From Leifsonia sp040686855 (lineage in GTDB: Bacteria; Actinomycetota; Actinomycetes; Actinomycetales; Microbacteriaceae): a DNA stretch of 64,000 nucleotides. Below the pieces are notes generated by a model. It was not told the DNA's origin. It saw only the letters and a program-made list of their open reading frames with translations, and made no database searches. The stretch lies in assembly GCF_040686855.1 (NCBI RefSeq), contig NZ_JBFBOG010000002.1, forward strand, positions 1,312,782-1,376,781. The letters are read 5' to 3'. This document shows, piece after piece, positions 25,516-34,035 of this stretch (its first letter is position 1; each line of letters starts with the position of its first letter). The translations under genes were made by a program, and so were the position numbers.

Positions 25516-25581
25516 GCCTTCTCCTCGGTTCCGCGGCCTCGCCGCTCCTGGTTGTTCGTCGTGTGGGAGGGATCGGATCGG

Positions 25582-26367
25582 TCAGCGGCCCACGAACTGC
25601 GCCTCGGTCCGGGTCAGGAACGCCTCCATGCCGATCCGGGCGTCCTCGCTGCCGACCAGACGGACGAGCGCGGGCTGCAGCTCGGCTTCGGCGGCGGCGT
25701 CCCCGTCGCGCACCGCGCGCTTCGCGTTCGCGAGGGCGGCCTGAACCGCGAGCGGCGCCTGCGCGGCGACGCGCTCGGCGAGCTCCAGGGCGCGGTCGAA
25801 CTGCGCGCCGTCGTCGACGACCTCCTGCACCAGCCCGAGCCGGTGGGCCTCGGCGGCGTCGAAGAGGTCGCCGGTCAGGATGTAGCGCATCGCGTTCCCC
25901 CAGCCCACCGCCCGTGGGAAGCGCAGGGTCGCGCCGCCGAACGGGAGGATTCCGCGCGTGACCTCGATCTGGCCGAATCGCGTCCCGGCCGCCGCGACGA
26001 CGATGTCCGAGGCCAGCATCAGCTCGATGCCGAGGGTCAGGCACGTGCCCTGCACGGCGACGACGACCGGCTTGCTGAGCTGCCGCCCCGACACCTGCCA
26101 CGGGTCGATGCCGTGCTCGCCCACGAACGAGAGGCCGTCGCGCCCGATGCGGGGGCCGAGGTCGGCGAGGTCGAGCCCGGCGGTGAAGTGCTCGCCGACC
26201 GCGTGCACCAGCCCGACGCGCAGCTCCGGGTCGCGCTCGAGCTCTCCGTACGCGTCGGCGAGCCGGCTCAGCAGTTCGAAGTCGGCGGCGTTGCGCTTCT
26301 CGGGGCGGTTCAGGCCGATCAGCAGGATGTGGCCCCGCCGCTCGACGAGGATCTTGGGCTCGCTCAT
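25582..26367 (-). CDS. Enoyl-CoA hydratase/isomerase (crotonase) family protein
   Basis: The 261-residue protein has the crotonase fold: LNRPEKRNAADFEL near residue 20, an oxyanion-hole HFTAGLDLADL near 60, and VQGTCLTLGIELMLASD near 105. In typical hydratases the second region has two catalytic glutamates; here GQIEVTRGILPFGG offers one, at about residue 137, so it may be a hydratase or isomerase of unknown acyl-CoA. ATG 26367 is chosen from two close ATGs. It starts ten bases after the arginase-family gene. Confidence 0.85.
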   Translation of the reverse strand: MSEPKILVERRGHILLIGLNRPEKRNAADFELLSRLADAYGELERDPELRVGLVHAVGEHFTAGLDLADLGPRIGRDGLSFVGEHGIDPWQVSGRQLSKPVVVAVQGTCLTLGIELMLASDIVVAAAGTRFGQIEVTRGILPFGGATLRFPRAVGWGNAMRYILTGDLFDAAEAHRLGLVQEVVDDGAQFDRALELAERVAAQAPLAVQAALANAKRAVRDGDAAAEAELQPALVRLVGSEDARIGMEAFLTRTEAQFVGR

Positions 26368-26377
26368 GCTGCCCACG

Positions 26378-27244
26378 CTAGCGCGCCTCCGCGGGGCCGC
26401 CGGTCGGACCGGTCAGCGCCCCGAGGATGCGCAGGATCACGGGCAGGTCGCGCGTGGCCGCGTCCGGCGACTCCGGCGCGAACTCCATGAGCCCGGCGCC
26501 GACCAGCTCGAACCGGCGCCGCAGCGCGCGGATCGCCTCCGTCAGCCGCTCGGGCTGCACGCCGAACGGCTCGGGATACCCGATCCCGTCGATCGCGGAG
26601 GGGTCGAGCACGTCCAGGTCGATGTGGAGGTACACGGCCGTCGCCCCGGTCGCCGCGACCGCATTCACGATCGCGTCGGGGTCGTCGAACTCGCCGGGTG
26701 CGACGACGCGGATCTCCTGGTCGGTCACGTAGGCCGACTCGCCGTCGTCGAGCGCCCGCGTGCCGGCGAGCACCAGCTGGGCGGGCGCGAGGCGGTTCGC
26801 CTCGGTCGAGGCCAGCCCGTCCGGGCCGTCGCCGAGCAGCGCGCGCAGCACCATCCCGTGGAAGGCGCCCGACGGCGACGAATCCACATCGTTGAGGTCG
26901 CCGTGCGCGTCGAACCAGACCACCGCGACACTGCCTGCGGGATGCGACCCCAGCACGTGCTGCACGGCCGCGAGCTCCACGCCGCAGTCGCCGCCGATCG
27001 TGACCACCGGCTCCTCGAGCAGCGCGAGCTCGGCCTCCGTCGCCTCGCGCACCGCGGCGAGCGACGAGAACCGGTTGACGCCCGTGCCGAGCGATTCCCC
27101 GGCCGCCGCGGGCACGGGAACCTGATGGGTGCGGGCGCCGGGCAGGTCTCCGCGGATGGCCTCCGCGCCGTCGATCAGGCGCATCGCCCGTGACGACCCG
27201 GAGCCCTGCCACTGCGGGACGACGAGGAAGGACGCGCCGCTCAC
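26378..27244 (-). CDS. Arginase-family protein with altered metal site
   Basis: This 288-residue protein has the ureohydrolase fold. The metal-binding signatures are VVTIGGDCGVEL near 88, WFDAHGDLND near 112 and LHIDLDVLDP near 205. In arginases and agmatinases the first motif is GGDHS, where the His binds manganese; here it is GGDC. Other actinobacterial members also have a Cys there, so this may be a known sub-branch with different chemistry. The GTG at 27244 overlaps the pspA-like stop by four bases. Substrate unknown. Confidence 0.8.
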   Translation of the reverse strand: MSGASFLVVPQWQGSGSSRAMRLIDGAEAIRGDLPGARTHQVPVPAAAGESLGTGVNRFSSLAAVREATEAELALLEEPVVTIGGDCGVELAAVQHVLGSHPAGSVAVVWFDAHGDLNDVDSSPSGAFHGMVLRALLGDGPDGLASTEANRLAPAQLVLAGTRALDDGESAYVTDQEIRVVAPGEFDDPDAIVNAVAATGATAVYLHIDLDVLDPSAIDGIGYPEPFGVQPERLTEAIRALRRRFELVGAGLMEFAPESPDAATRDLPVILRILGALTGPTGGPAEAR

Positions 27245-27990
27245 CCCTCGGAACCCGACGTGACAGACTGCTGGGCACCGCCGCCGGCTTTCAGCGCCGC
27301 GAGCCGGGCATCCACCTCGGTCAGCTCGCCGAGGTCGTCCAGCTGCTCGAACTGCGCGTCGAGGCTGGAGGCGGCGAGCTCCTGCTGGCCGCGCACCTTC
27401 GCCTCCTCGCGGCGGATCTTCTCCTCGAACCGCGAGACCTCGCTGGTCGGGTCCATGATGTCCACGCTCTTGACCGCGTCGATGACCTGGGCCTGCGCCT
27501 GAGCGCTCTTGGCCCGGGCGATCAGCTCGGCGCGCTTGCTCTTCAGCTGCTCCAGCTTCTCCTTCATCTGGTTGAGCCCGTTCTTCAGCTTCTCGACCAC
27601 CTCGGTCTGCGCGGCGATCTGCGGCTCGGCGGCCTTCGCCTCGTTCTCCGACGAGATCTGGCGCTGGATGGCGACCTTCGCGAGGTTGTCGAACTTGTCG
27701 GCGTCGGCGGTGTTGCCGGATGCCCGGTACTGGTCGGCCTGACGGCTCGCGGCCAGCGCCTTGTCGCCCCACTCCGCGGCGGCCTCGACGTCTTCGCGGT
27801 GGTCGTCCTCGAGCAGCCGCAGGTTCCCGATCGTCTCGGCGATCGCGCTCTCGGCGTCGGCGATGCTGTTGGTGAAGTCGCGGACCATCTGGTCCAGCAT
27901 CTTCTCCGGGTCCTCCGCCTGGTCGAGGAGGGCGTTGATGTTCGCCCGCAACAGTTGCGAGATCCGCCCGAAGATGGACTGCTTCGCCAT
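27241..27990 (-). CDS. PspA/IM30 family protein
   Basis: The 249-residue protein is all-helical with the PspA opening SIFGRISQLLRANINALLDQAEDPEKML and long heptad-rich coiled coils to about residue 215. The C-terminal 35 residues are Gly/Ala/Gln-rich. PspA proteins form rings on the inner membrane face and protect against loss of membrane integrity. The upstream neighbour is a TPM-domain protein, a pairing common in actinobacteria. It is coupled to the arginase-family gene by a GTGA overlap. Confidence 0.92.
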   Translation of the reverse strand: MAKQSIFGRISQLLRANINALLDQAEDPEKMLDQMVRDFTNSIADAESAIAETIGNLRLLEDDHREDVEAAAEWGDKALAASRQADQYRASGNTADADKFDNLAKVAIQRQISSENEAKAAEPQIAAQTEVVEKLKNGLNQMKEKLEQLKSKRAELIARAKSAQAQAQVIDAVKSVDIMDPTSEVSRFEEKIRREEAKVRGQQELAASSLDAQFEQLDDLGELTEVDARLAALKAGGGAQQSVTSGSEG

Positions 27991-28049
27991 GTGCTCTTCC
28001 TTTCGCTCCCGCCCCCGATGGGCGCTTGTGAGGTCTGTCGTGGTTCCGG

Positions 28050-30122
28050 TCAGAATCGTCCGCCGCCGCGCCGGCTGCGCGTGCCGCCGCCGCCGAAGCT
28101 GCCCGCGCTGAAGCCGCCTCCGCCGCCGCTGCGACCGCCGCCTCCGCCGCCCCAGCCGCCGAAGCCGCCACCGCCGCCTCCCCAGCCGCTGCCGCCTCCG
28201 CCGCCCATGCCGCCGCGCAGCACCGAGTCGATGAGGATGCCGCCGAGGATCGCGCCCATGGCACCGCTTCCGCCGCCGCGGCCGGACGTGCCGCCGCCGA
28301 AGATGTCGCCCAGGCCGCCGCCGGTCTGGGGCGAGAAACCGCCGACATCCTGCTGCGCGAGCTGCGTCGCCTCATCGGCGAGCTGAGCGGCCCGCTGGGC
28401 CAGAGCCAGCGCGGACACCGCGTCGGTGGCCGCCGTCTGCTCGGCCTGCACGACGAGTCGCCCGGCCTCGGCGAGCCGGGTGCGGGCCTCCGGGCCGACC
28501 GCGCCGCGGCGTGCGGTGATGAAGTCCTCGCACGCGGAGACGCGGGCCTTCGCGGTGAGCAGCGTCTGCTGCAGGGCCGAGGCCGCGCGCTGCGCCTGCG
28601 CACGCGCATCCCGGACCCCCTGCAGCACGCCGTCGATGGACCGGTTGGCCGCGTCCAGCCGCTGCGCCAGTTCCAGCGGGTTCACGCGACCGGCGGCGAT
28701 CTTCGCCTGCACGTCGTTCACCGTCTGCTCGGTGCCGGCGACGGTCGCCGCGATGGTGCCGCCTGGGTCGTCCGCGGCCGCGAGGGCCTTGGCCTCGGCG
28801 AGGTCGCTGCGCAGCTCGGCGAGCGTGGTGTCGAGCGACTGCTGCGCGGCCGCGAGGTCCGCGCCGAGGCGGTCGACCGCGTCCAGCAGCAGCCCGGCCT
28901 GGTCGGCCGACTCCTCGGCCGCGCGCACGCCGACCGCCGCCGCACCGGCCTGTCCCGCCGTCGCCTTCTCGGCCGCCCCGGCGAGCGCGGTGTCGGTGAA
29001 GTCGAGACGCTGCGTCGCCTGCTCGACGTTGTCGGCCACGGTCGCGAGCGACGCGTCCGTGTACCGCTGGGCGAGCGCGTCCAGCGTGGCGGTCGTGGTG
29101 GTCAGACGCTGCCGCAGCGCCGCCGCCTGCGTGCGGATCTCGGCCGACGCCTCCGGGATGCGCTTCTCCAGCGCCCGCAGCTCGTCGAACGCGTCCGCCT
29201 GGGCGTCCAGCGCCTGGTTGGCCGCGCCGCACAGCTGGACGATGCGGATGTTCCACTCGCGCCGCTGCTCGTCGGTGTCCGGCTCGGCGTCGTCCAGCCG
29301 CTGCTTGAGGGTGAACGCCTCCCGCAGTTGCCCCTTCGCCTGGTCGAGCGCGGCCTGGAACGGCAGCACCGCGTCCGCGCCGTACTGCGCGGTCGCGAAG
29401 CCCAGCTCCTCCTCGCTGGTGCGGATGGCGTCGTCCGTCTGCACGAGCGCCGACCCTGCGCGCCGCTCCAGCTCGTCCAGCGGGATGGTCTGCAGCTCGC
29501 TCTGCGGGGTGGCCGGTCCGGTCGCGGCCTGCTTCTTGCGCGAGGTGCGGGAGCGCACGAGCACGAAGACGACGACGCCGACGACGATCACGCCGATCAG
29601 GAAGACCCAGAAGAACACGGCTCCGCCGCCTCCGCCGCCGACCGCGTCGCCGAGTCCCTGCGCCGCCGCGACGGCCGCGCCGGTCCAGTCGTTCGCCTGC
29701 AGCTTCGGCTCGATGTCGTTCTGCTCGATGCTGTCGAGCTGATCGGCGCTGACCGGCCCGTCGTCGTCGCCGGAGAGGTAGTAGGTGCGGCCGTCCGTCG
29801 ACACGGCGAGCAGGTAGTCACGCTGGCCGAGGCCGTTGCGCGCGGCCGTCTCGTTGGCCCAGTCGGCCGCCTCGGTCGGGTTGGTGAACCGGGGCACGAA
29901 GACGACGAAGAGGTCGACGCGGTCCTGGTCGTAGAGCTTCTTCGCCGCGTCGGCGATGCGCGCCTCGTCGGCGCCGCTCAGCACCTGTGACTCGTCGACC
30001 ACGTGGCTGGGGCCGAGATCGACCGGGTCGGACGCGGCGGCGGGGGAGGCGGTGAGCGCCAGCGAGCCGGCGATGAGCCCCAGAACGAGCGCGGCCCGGC
30101 TCAGCAGACGTCGCAACGGCAT
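28050..30122 (-). CDS. TPM-domain membrane protein with Gly-rich tail
   Basis: This 690-residue protein starts with a signal peptide (about 1-30), then an extracellular TPM domain (about 35-145) and a Gly-rich linker. One membrane helix lies at about 165-185, then a very long cytoplasmic Ala/Gln-rich coiled coil (about 210-590). The C-terminal tail of about 90 residues is Gly-rich and ends RRGGGRF. TPM domains occur in photosystem repair and envelope proteins and some are phosphatases; activity here is unproven. It precedes pspA by 59 bases in the same direction, which suggests a joint role in envelope stress. ATG 30122 is chosen because it starts the signal peptide. Confidence 0.88.
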   Translation of the reverse strand: MPLRRLLSRAALVLGLIAGSLALTASPAAASDPVDLGPSHVVDESQVLSGADEARIADAAKKLYDQDRVDLFVVFVPRFTNPTEAADWANETAARNGLGQRDYLLAVSTDGRTYYLSGDDDGPVSADQLDSIEQNDIEPKLQANDWTGAAVAAAQGLGDAVGGGGGGAVFFWVFLIGVIVVGVVVFVLVRSRTSRKKQAATGPATPQSELQTIPLDELERRAGSALVQTDDAIRTSEEELGFATAQYGADAVLPFQAALDQAKGQLREAFTLKQRLDDAEPDTDEQRREWNIRIVQLCGAANQALDAQADAFDELRALEKRIPEASAEIRTQAAALRQRLTTTTATLDALAQRYTDASLATVADNVEQATQRLDFTDTALAGAAEKATAGQAGAAAVGVRAAEESADQAGLLLDAVDRLGADLAAAQQSLDTTLAELRSDLAEAKALAAADDPGGTIAATVAGTEQTVNDVQAKIAAGRVNPLELAQRLDAANRSIDGVLQGVRDARAQAQRAASALQQTLLTAKARVSACEDFITARRGAVGPEARTRLAEAGRLVVQAEQTAATDAVSALALAQRAAQLADEATQLAQQDVGGFSPQTGGGLGDIFGGGTSGRGGGSGAMGAILGGILIDSVLRGGMGGGGGSGWGGGGGGFGGWGGGGGGRSGGGGGFSAGSFGGGGTRSRRGGGRF

Positions 30123-30269
30123 CAACCCACTCTCTCGGGTCCCGGCTGGGATGCTGCCGAGTCTATTCGGGCTCCCCGGCACTGTGAAGGTTTCGGCCTG
30201 TTACGGCCCGGGGTGCGGCCGGCGCGGAGGCCTGGTGGGATGGAGTGACCCGGTCGAGAGGAGGAGCGC

Positions 30270-31010
30270 ATGTCCGTGCAGCCCGTCCTGGCCGTCGTCG
30301 AGGCGACCCGCCTCCGCGCCCACGACCCGGCGTACCACGACTACGTGCAGCTCCTCGTCGGCAACGTCCTCGCCGAGGCGGGAGCGCAGGGCTGGAGCGT
30401 CGACCGCCTCGCGGCCGACGCCGGTACGGAGGCGCTGCTCGCCGCAACCGCCCGGGCCGACGCGATCGTGATCGTCGGCGGGGAGGACATCCACCCCGGC
30501 TTCTACGGCGCCCAGACCGGCTACCCCAACGAGTCGCGGCACCTGCCCGTCGCGGATGCGGCCCAGCTGGCCCTCGCCCGCGCGGCGATCGAGCGCCGGA
30601 CGCCGCTGCTCGGCATCTGCCGCGGCCTCCAGATCGTCAACGTCGCCCTGGGCGGCACCCTGGTTCAGGACCTGGGTGAGGAGTGCGGTCACGTCAACCG
30701 CGGCGTCCCGATCCCGCAGGTGCTGACCACCCACACCGTGGACGTCGCGCACGGCAGCCGCGTCGCCGATCTGCTGGGCGAGCCGACCGTCGAGGTCCGC
30801 AGCGCCCACCACCAGGCCGTGGACGCGCTCGGCGACGGCCTCGTGGTCACCGCCCGCTCGCACGACGGCCACGTCGAGGCGGTCGAGCACCGCGACGCGC
30901 CGGTGCTCGCTGTGCAGTGGCATCCCGAGGACGTCCACGCCCCCGAGGGCCAGCTCGCCGCCCTGCTCGCCGGCCTCCGCACCCCGGCCCTCGCGGCCGC
31001 GCTCATCTGA
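30270..31010 (+). CDS. Gamma-glutamyl-gamma-aminobutyrate hydrolase-like protein
   Basis: The 246-residue protein is a class I glutamine amidotransferase-like hydrolase of the PuuD kind. The nucleophile Cys is in LLGICRGLQIVNVALGG, and the His/Glu pair is in VQWHPED near residue 215. VIVGGEDIHPGFYG near the N-terminus is also typical. In PuuD this hydrolyses gamma-glutamyl-GABA from putrescine; other members act on related peptides. GAGAGGAGG precedes the ATG well. No putrescine genes are near, so the assignment to that pathway is unproven. Confidence 0.88.
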   Translation: MSVQPVLAVVEATRLRAHDPAYHDYVQLLVGNVLAEAGAQGWSVDRLAADAGTEALLAATARADAIVIVGGEDIHPGFYGAQTGYPNESRHLPVADAAQLALARAAIERRTPLLGICRGLQIVNVALGGTLVQDLGEECGHVNRGVPIPQVLTTHTVDVAHGSRVADLLGEPTVEVRSAHHQAVDALGDGLVVTARSHDGHVEAVEHRDAPVLAVQWHPEDVHAPEGQLAALLAGLRTPALAAALI

Positions 31011-31023
31011 CCGGTCCGCCCCT

Positions 31024-31089
31024 CCATCGAGTCCGCAAAGACTGCACGCTCGGTCGGCGTGTCGCGTGCAATCTTTGCGGACTCGATGG
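31024..31089. terminator. Long near-perfect hairpin between convergent genes
   Basis: The arms are about 26 bp each, starting CCATCGAGTCCGCAAAGA, with one internal mismatch (C opposite A), around a 14-base loop. It lies between the PuuD-like gene and the protein-isoaspartate methyltransferase gene, which converge. The length and symmetry exceed a normal terminator. No U-tract is seen. It may be a member of a dispersed palindromic repeat family. Confidence 0.8.
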
Positions 31090-31105
31090 CGGGGAGGGGA
31101 GCGGG

Positions 31106-31723
31106 TCAGGCGGGCCAGCCGTGCTCGCCGACGAGGGGGACGAACGCGACGCCGCCGAGGTTGGTCTCGCGCACCGCGCCGTCGTCGTCGCGCTCGAAGA
31201 GCGCCAGGCGCTGGGCGCGGCCGGGGCGGCCCACCGGCATGACGATGCGGCCACCCGGAGCGAGCTGCTCCCACCACGCCGGCGGGACGGACGGACCGGT
31301 CGCCGCCGCCACGATCGCGTCGTAGGGCGCGCCCGCCGGCCAGCCGAGCGTCCCGTCCCCGGTCACCACGTCCACCCGGTAGCCCAGCGCTTCCAGCGTC
31401 GCCGCCGCACCGACCGCGAGGTCCGCGTGCCGCTCGATGCTGACCACGCGGTGGGCCAGCACCGCGGCGATCGCGGCCGCGTAGCCGGAGCCGGTGCCCA
31501 CATCCAGCACCGCGTCCTCCGGGCCGATGCGCGCCGCCTCCAGCATCAGCGCGACGATGTACGGCTGCGAGATCGTCTGCCCGTCGCCGATCGGCATCGG
31601 ATGGTCCTCGTACGCGTACGGAGCGGCCGTCGCCTCCACGAACAGGTGGCGCGGGACGCGTCGCATCGCATCGAGGACCCGCTGATCCCCGATCCCGCGG
31701 CGGGCGAGCTGTTCCTCGACCAT
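31106..31723 (-). CDS. pcm: Protein-L-isoaspartate O-methyltransferase
   Basis: The 205-residue protein repairs isoaspartyl residues in damaged proteins by methylating them with S-adenosylmethionine. It has the family features: MVEEQLARRGIGDQRVLDAMRRV, GDGQTISQPYIVALM, and the SAM motif VLDVGTGSGYAAA near residue 75. The reading frame upstream of ATG 31723 still encodes family-like residues (DYAAERAR) but has no start codon before the TAG ending the upstream gene. The original start may have been further out, or translation depends on the preceding gene. It follows the sugar kinase gene by 37 bases. Confidence 0.88.
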   Translation of the reverse strand: MVEEQLARRGIGDQRVLDAMRRVPRHLFVEATAAPYAYEDHPMPIGDGQTISQPYIVALMLEAARIGPEDAVLDVGTGSGYAAAIAAVLAHRVVSIERHADLAVGAAATLEALGYRVDVVTGDGTLGWPAGAPYDAIVAAATGPSVPPAWWEQLAPGGRIVMPVGRPGRAQRLALFERDDDGAVRETNLGGVAFVPLVGEHGWPA

Positions 31724-31760
31724 CCGCGCGCGTTCGGCGGCGTAGTCGTAGTCGATACGA

Positions 31761-32762
31761 CTAGTGAACCACCGCGGCCGGCCGCTCCGTCAGGGTGCTT
31801 CTGGCGGTCTCGACCGCCTCGGCGGACGCGTCCGCCGACTCCAGCGCGAGGAGGGCCGCGCCCAGGATGGGCGCCGCCGTCACGAGCTCCGTCCTGGCCA
31901 GAGGCGCGCGCTCGGCGAGCAGCCGTTCCACCGTCCCGAGCAGGCGCTCGTCGCGGCTGCCGATGACGCCGCCGCCGAGCACCACGGGCACCGCGCGGTC
32001 GAGCAGGTCGAGGCGCCGCAGCGTGGTGACCGCCATCGTCGCGATCTCCTCCGCCTGCTCGTCGGTCAGCCCGGTGGCGATGGCGTCGCCCTCGCGCGCG
32101 CAGGCGAACACGACGGGGGACAGGCGCGACAGCTCGCTGCTCGCCAGCCGCCCGAAGTGGATGGCCTCGATCACGTCCTGGACGCTCGCCAGGCCCAGGG
32201 CTGCGGGAACGGCCTCCGCCAGCACGGTCGGCTCCCCGCGTCCGTCGACCGCCCGCGCGGCGTACCAGAGGGCGCGCTCGCCGAGGTGCCAGCCGCCGCC
32301 CCAGTCGCCCGAGATCGTGCCGAGCGAGGCGTAGCGGACGACCGCGCCGTCGGAGCGGACGCCCACGCAGTTGATGCCGGTGCCGCAGACCACGGCCACC
32401 GCGTCCGGTTCGCCGGTGCCCGCGCGGAGCAGGGCGAACAGATCATTGTCGATCGTCGCGTCCGCCCACGGCGTGCCGGCGATCCGGTCACGGAAGTCCG
32501 CGATCTCCGCCGGCAGGTCGAGCCCGGAGAGGTACAGGTTCGCGGCGGCGAGCGGCCGGGGTCCGGTCCGGGCGAGCAGCTGCTCGATGAGGTCGCCGAC
32601 CAGCGCGACGGCGCCGTCCATCCCCAGCACGTGCGGGCTGGAGGTGCCGGCGCGCGCCTCGGCGAGCACCGTGCCGTCGAGCGACAGGGCGACGGCGTCG
32701 GTCTTCGAGCCGCCGCCGTCGACCGCGACGACGATGGGGCCAGCCGTCCCGTCGCCGCTCAT
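31761..32762 (-). CDS. BadF/BadG-type sugar kinase (N-acetylglucosamine kinase-like)
   Basis: The 333-residue protein has the actin-like ATPase fold. The phosphate-1 motif is VVAVDGGGSKTDAVAL near residue 10, the phosphate-2 region is VVCGTGINCVGV near 120, and GTISGDWGGGWHLG near 145 binds ATP and sugar. VVLGGGVIGS is near 265. This branch includes human-type N-acetylglucosamine kinase. In context it phosphorylates the sugar freed or imported by the ABC/GH4 system. It is coupled to the GH4 gene by an ATGA overlap. Confidence 0.88.
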   Translation of the reverse strand: MSGDGTAGPIVVAVDGGGSKTDAVALSLDGTVLAEARAGTSSPHVLGMDGAVALVGDLIEQLLARTGPRPLAAANLYLSGLDLPAEIADFRDRIAGTPWADATIDNDLFALLRAGTGEPDAVAVVCGTGINCVGVRSDGAVVRYASLGTISGDWGGGWHLGERALWYAARAVDGRGEPTVLAEAVPAALGLASVQDVIEAIHFGRLASSELSRLSPVVFACAREGDAIATGLTDEQAEEIATMAVTTLRRLDLLDRAVPVVLGGGVIGSRDERLLGTVERLLAERAPLARTELVTAAPILGAALLALESADASAEAVETARSTLTERPAAVVH

Positions 32763-34030
32763 CGCGCCCACGCCAGGTGGTCCCGGTTGTGCGCGATCAG
32801 CAGATCGGTGAGGCGTTCCGCCCGGTCGTACTGCCCGACGAGGGGATGGGCGAGCATCGCCCGCAGCACCCGGTCGCGACCGCCGTGCACGGCCGCCTCG
32901 AGCGCAAGGCGCTCGTAGCCGGCGACATGCGCGATCAGGCCCGCGTGGTCGGCGGGCAACGGCTCGACCGGCAGCGCGGTCACGCCGCGCGCGTCCACCG
33001 TCGCCGGCACCTCGATCACGTGGTCGTCGGGCAGGAAGGGCAGCGTCCCCCCGTTGCGGAGGTTCACGACCTGGACGTCGCCGCGGTCGCCGGTGAGCGA
33101 TGCGATGAGGTCGACCGCGGCCTCCGAGTAGAAGGCGCCGCCGCGCTGCCCCAGCTGCTCCGGCTTGGTGTCGACCGACGGGTCGCCGTAGAGCTCCAGC
33201 AGCTCGCGCTCGACGCGCTGCACGGCCTCGGCGCGGGTGGGGGAGTCGAGCTGTTCGCGCAGCACCTCGTCGTGGGCGTAGTAGTACCGGAGGTAGTAGC
33301 TGGGCACGTCGCCGAGCAGCCGCAGCAGCGATGCCGGGAGCTCGACCTCCTCGGCCAGCTGCTCGAGCCGCGCGTCGAGGAGGCCGGGCAGAGCATCCCG
33401 GGTGCCGGAGTCGTCGGTCACCAGTACGGACCGCTCCCAGGTCAGGTGGTTGAGTCCGACGTGTCCGAGCTGCACCTGCGAGGGCGAGACGCCGAGCATC
33501 CCGGCGAACCGGCGCTGGAACCCGATCGCGACGTTGCACAGCCCGACCGCGCGGTGGCCCTCCTGGAGCAGCGCGCGCGTGACGATGCCGACCGGGTTGG
33601 TGAAGTCGACGATCCACGCGTCCGGCTTCGCGTGCCGGCGCACCTCCTCGGCGACGCGCAGCACGACGGGGACCGTGCGCAGCGCCTTGGCGAAGCCGCC
33701 CGGGCCGGTGGTCTCCTGCCCGATGCAGCCGCACTCGTGGGGCCAGGTCTCGTCTCCGTGCCGCGCGGCCTGCCCGCCGACGCGGAGCTGGATGAGCACG
33801 ACATCCGCGTCCGCCACGCCCGCGACCAGGTCGGAGGTCGGCACGATGCGCCCGGGGTGACCGGCGGCGCGGAACATCCGCTCGCTCATGCCGCCGACCA
33901 GCCGCAGCCGGTCGGGATCGGGGTCGACCAGCCACAGCTCCTCGACCGGGAGCACGGAGCGCAGCCGGGCGAACCCGTCGATGAGCTCGGGAGTGTAGGT
34001 GGAGCCGCCTCCGACGACGGTGAGTTTCAC
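32759..34030 (-). CDS. Family 4 glycosidase (6-phospho-beta-glucosidase type)
   Basis: This 423-residue enzyme of the NAD- and metal-dependent GH4 family has an N-terminal Rossmann motif KLTVVGGGSTYTPEL. IVDFTNPVGIVTRAL is near 140, the Mn-ligand Cys in GLCNVAIGF near 165, the Mn-ligand His in VGLNHLTW near 195, and a Tyr-rich stretch near 250 holds the base. The pattern fits 6-phospho-beta-glucosidases. GTG 34030 has an AAGGGAT site. It is linked by overlap to the kinase gene and follows the permease gene by five bases. Confidence 0.9.
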   Translation of the reverse strand: MKLTVVGGGSTYTPELIDGFARLRSVLPVEELWLVDPDPDRLRLVGGMSERMFRAAGHPGRIVPTSDLVAGVADADVVLIQLRVGGQAARHGDETWPHECGCIGQETTGPGGFAKALRTVPVVLRVAEEVRRHAKPDAWIVDFTNPVGIVTRALLQEGHRAVGLCNVAIGFQRRFAGMLGVSPSQVQLGHVGLNHLTWERSVLVTDDSGTRDALPGLLDARLEQLAEEVELPASLLRLLGDVPSYYLRYYYAHDEVLREQLDSPTRAEAVQRVERELLELYGDPSVDTKPEQLGQRGGAFYSEAAVDLIASLTGDRGDVQVVNLRNGGTLPFLPDDHVIEVPATVDARGVTALPVEPLPADHAGLIAHVAGYERLALEAAVHGGRDRVLRAMLAHPLVGQYDRAERLTDLLIAHNRDHLAWAR

Positions 34031-34035
34031 GTGGC

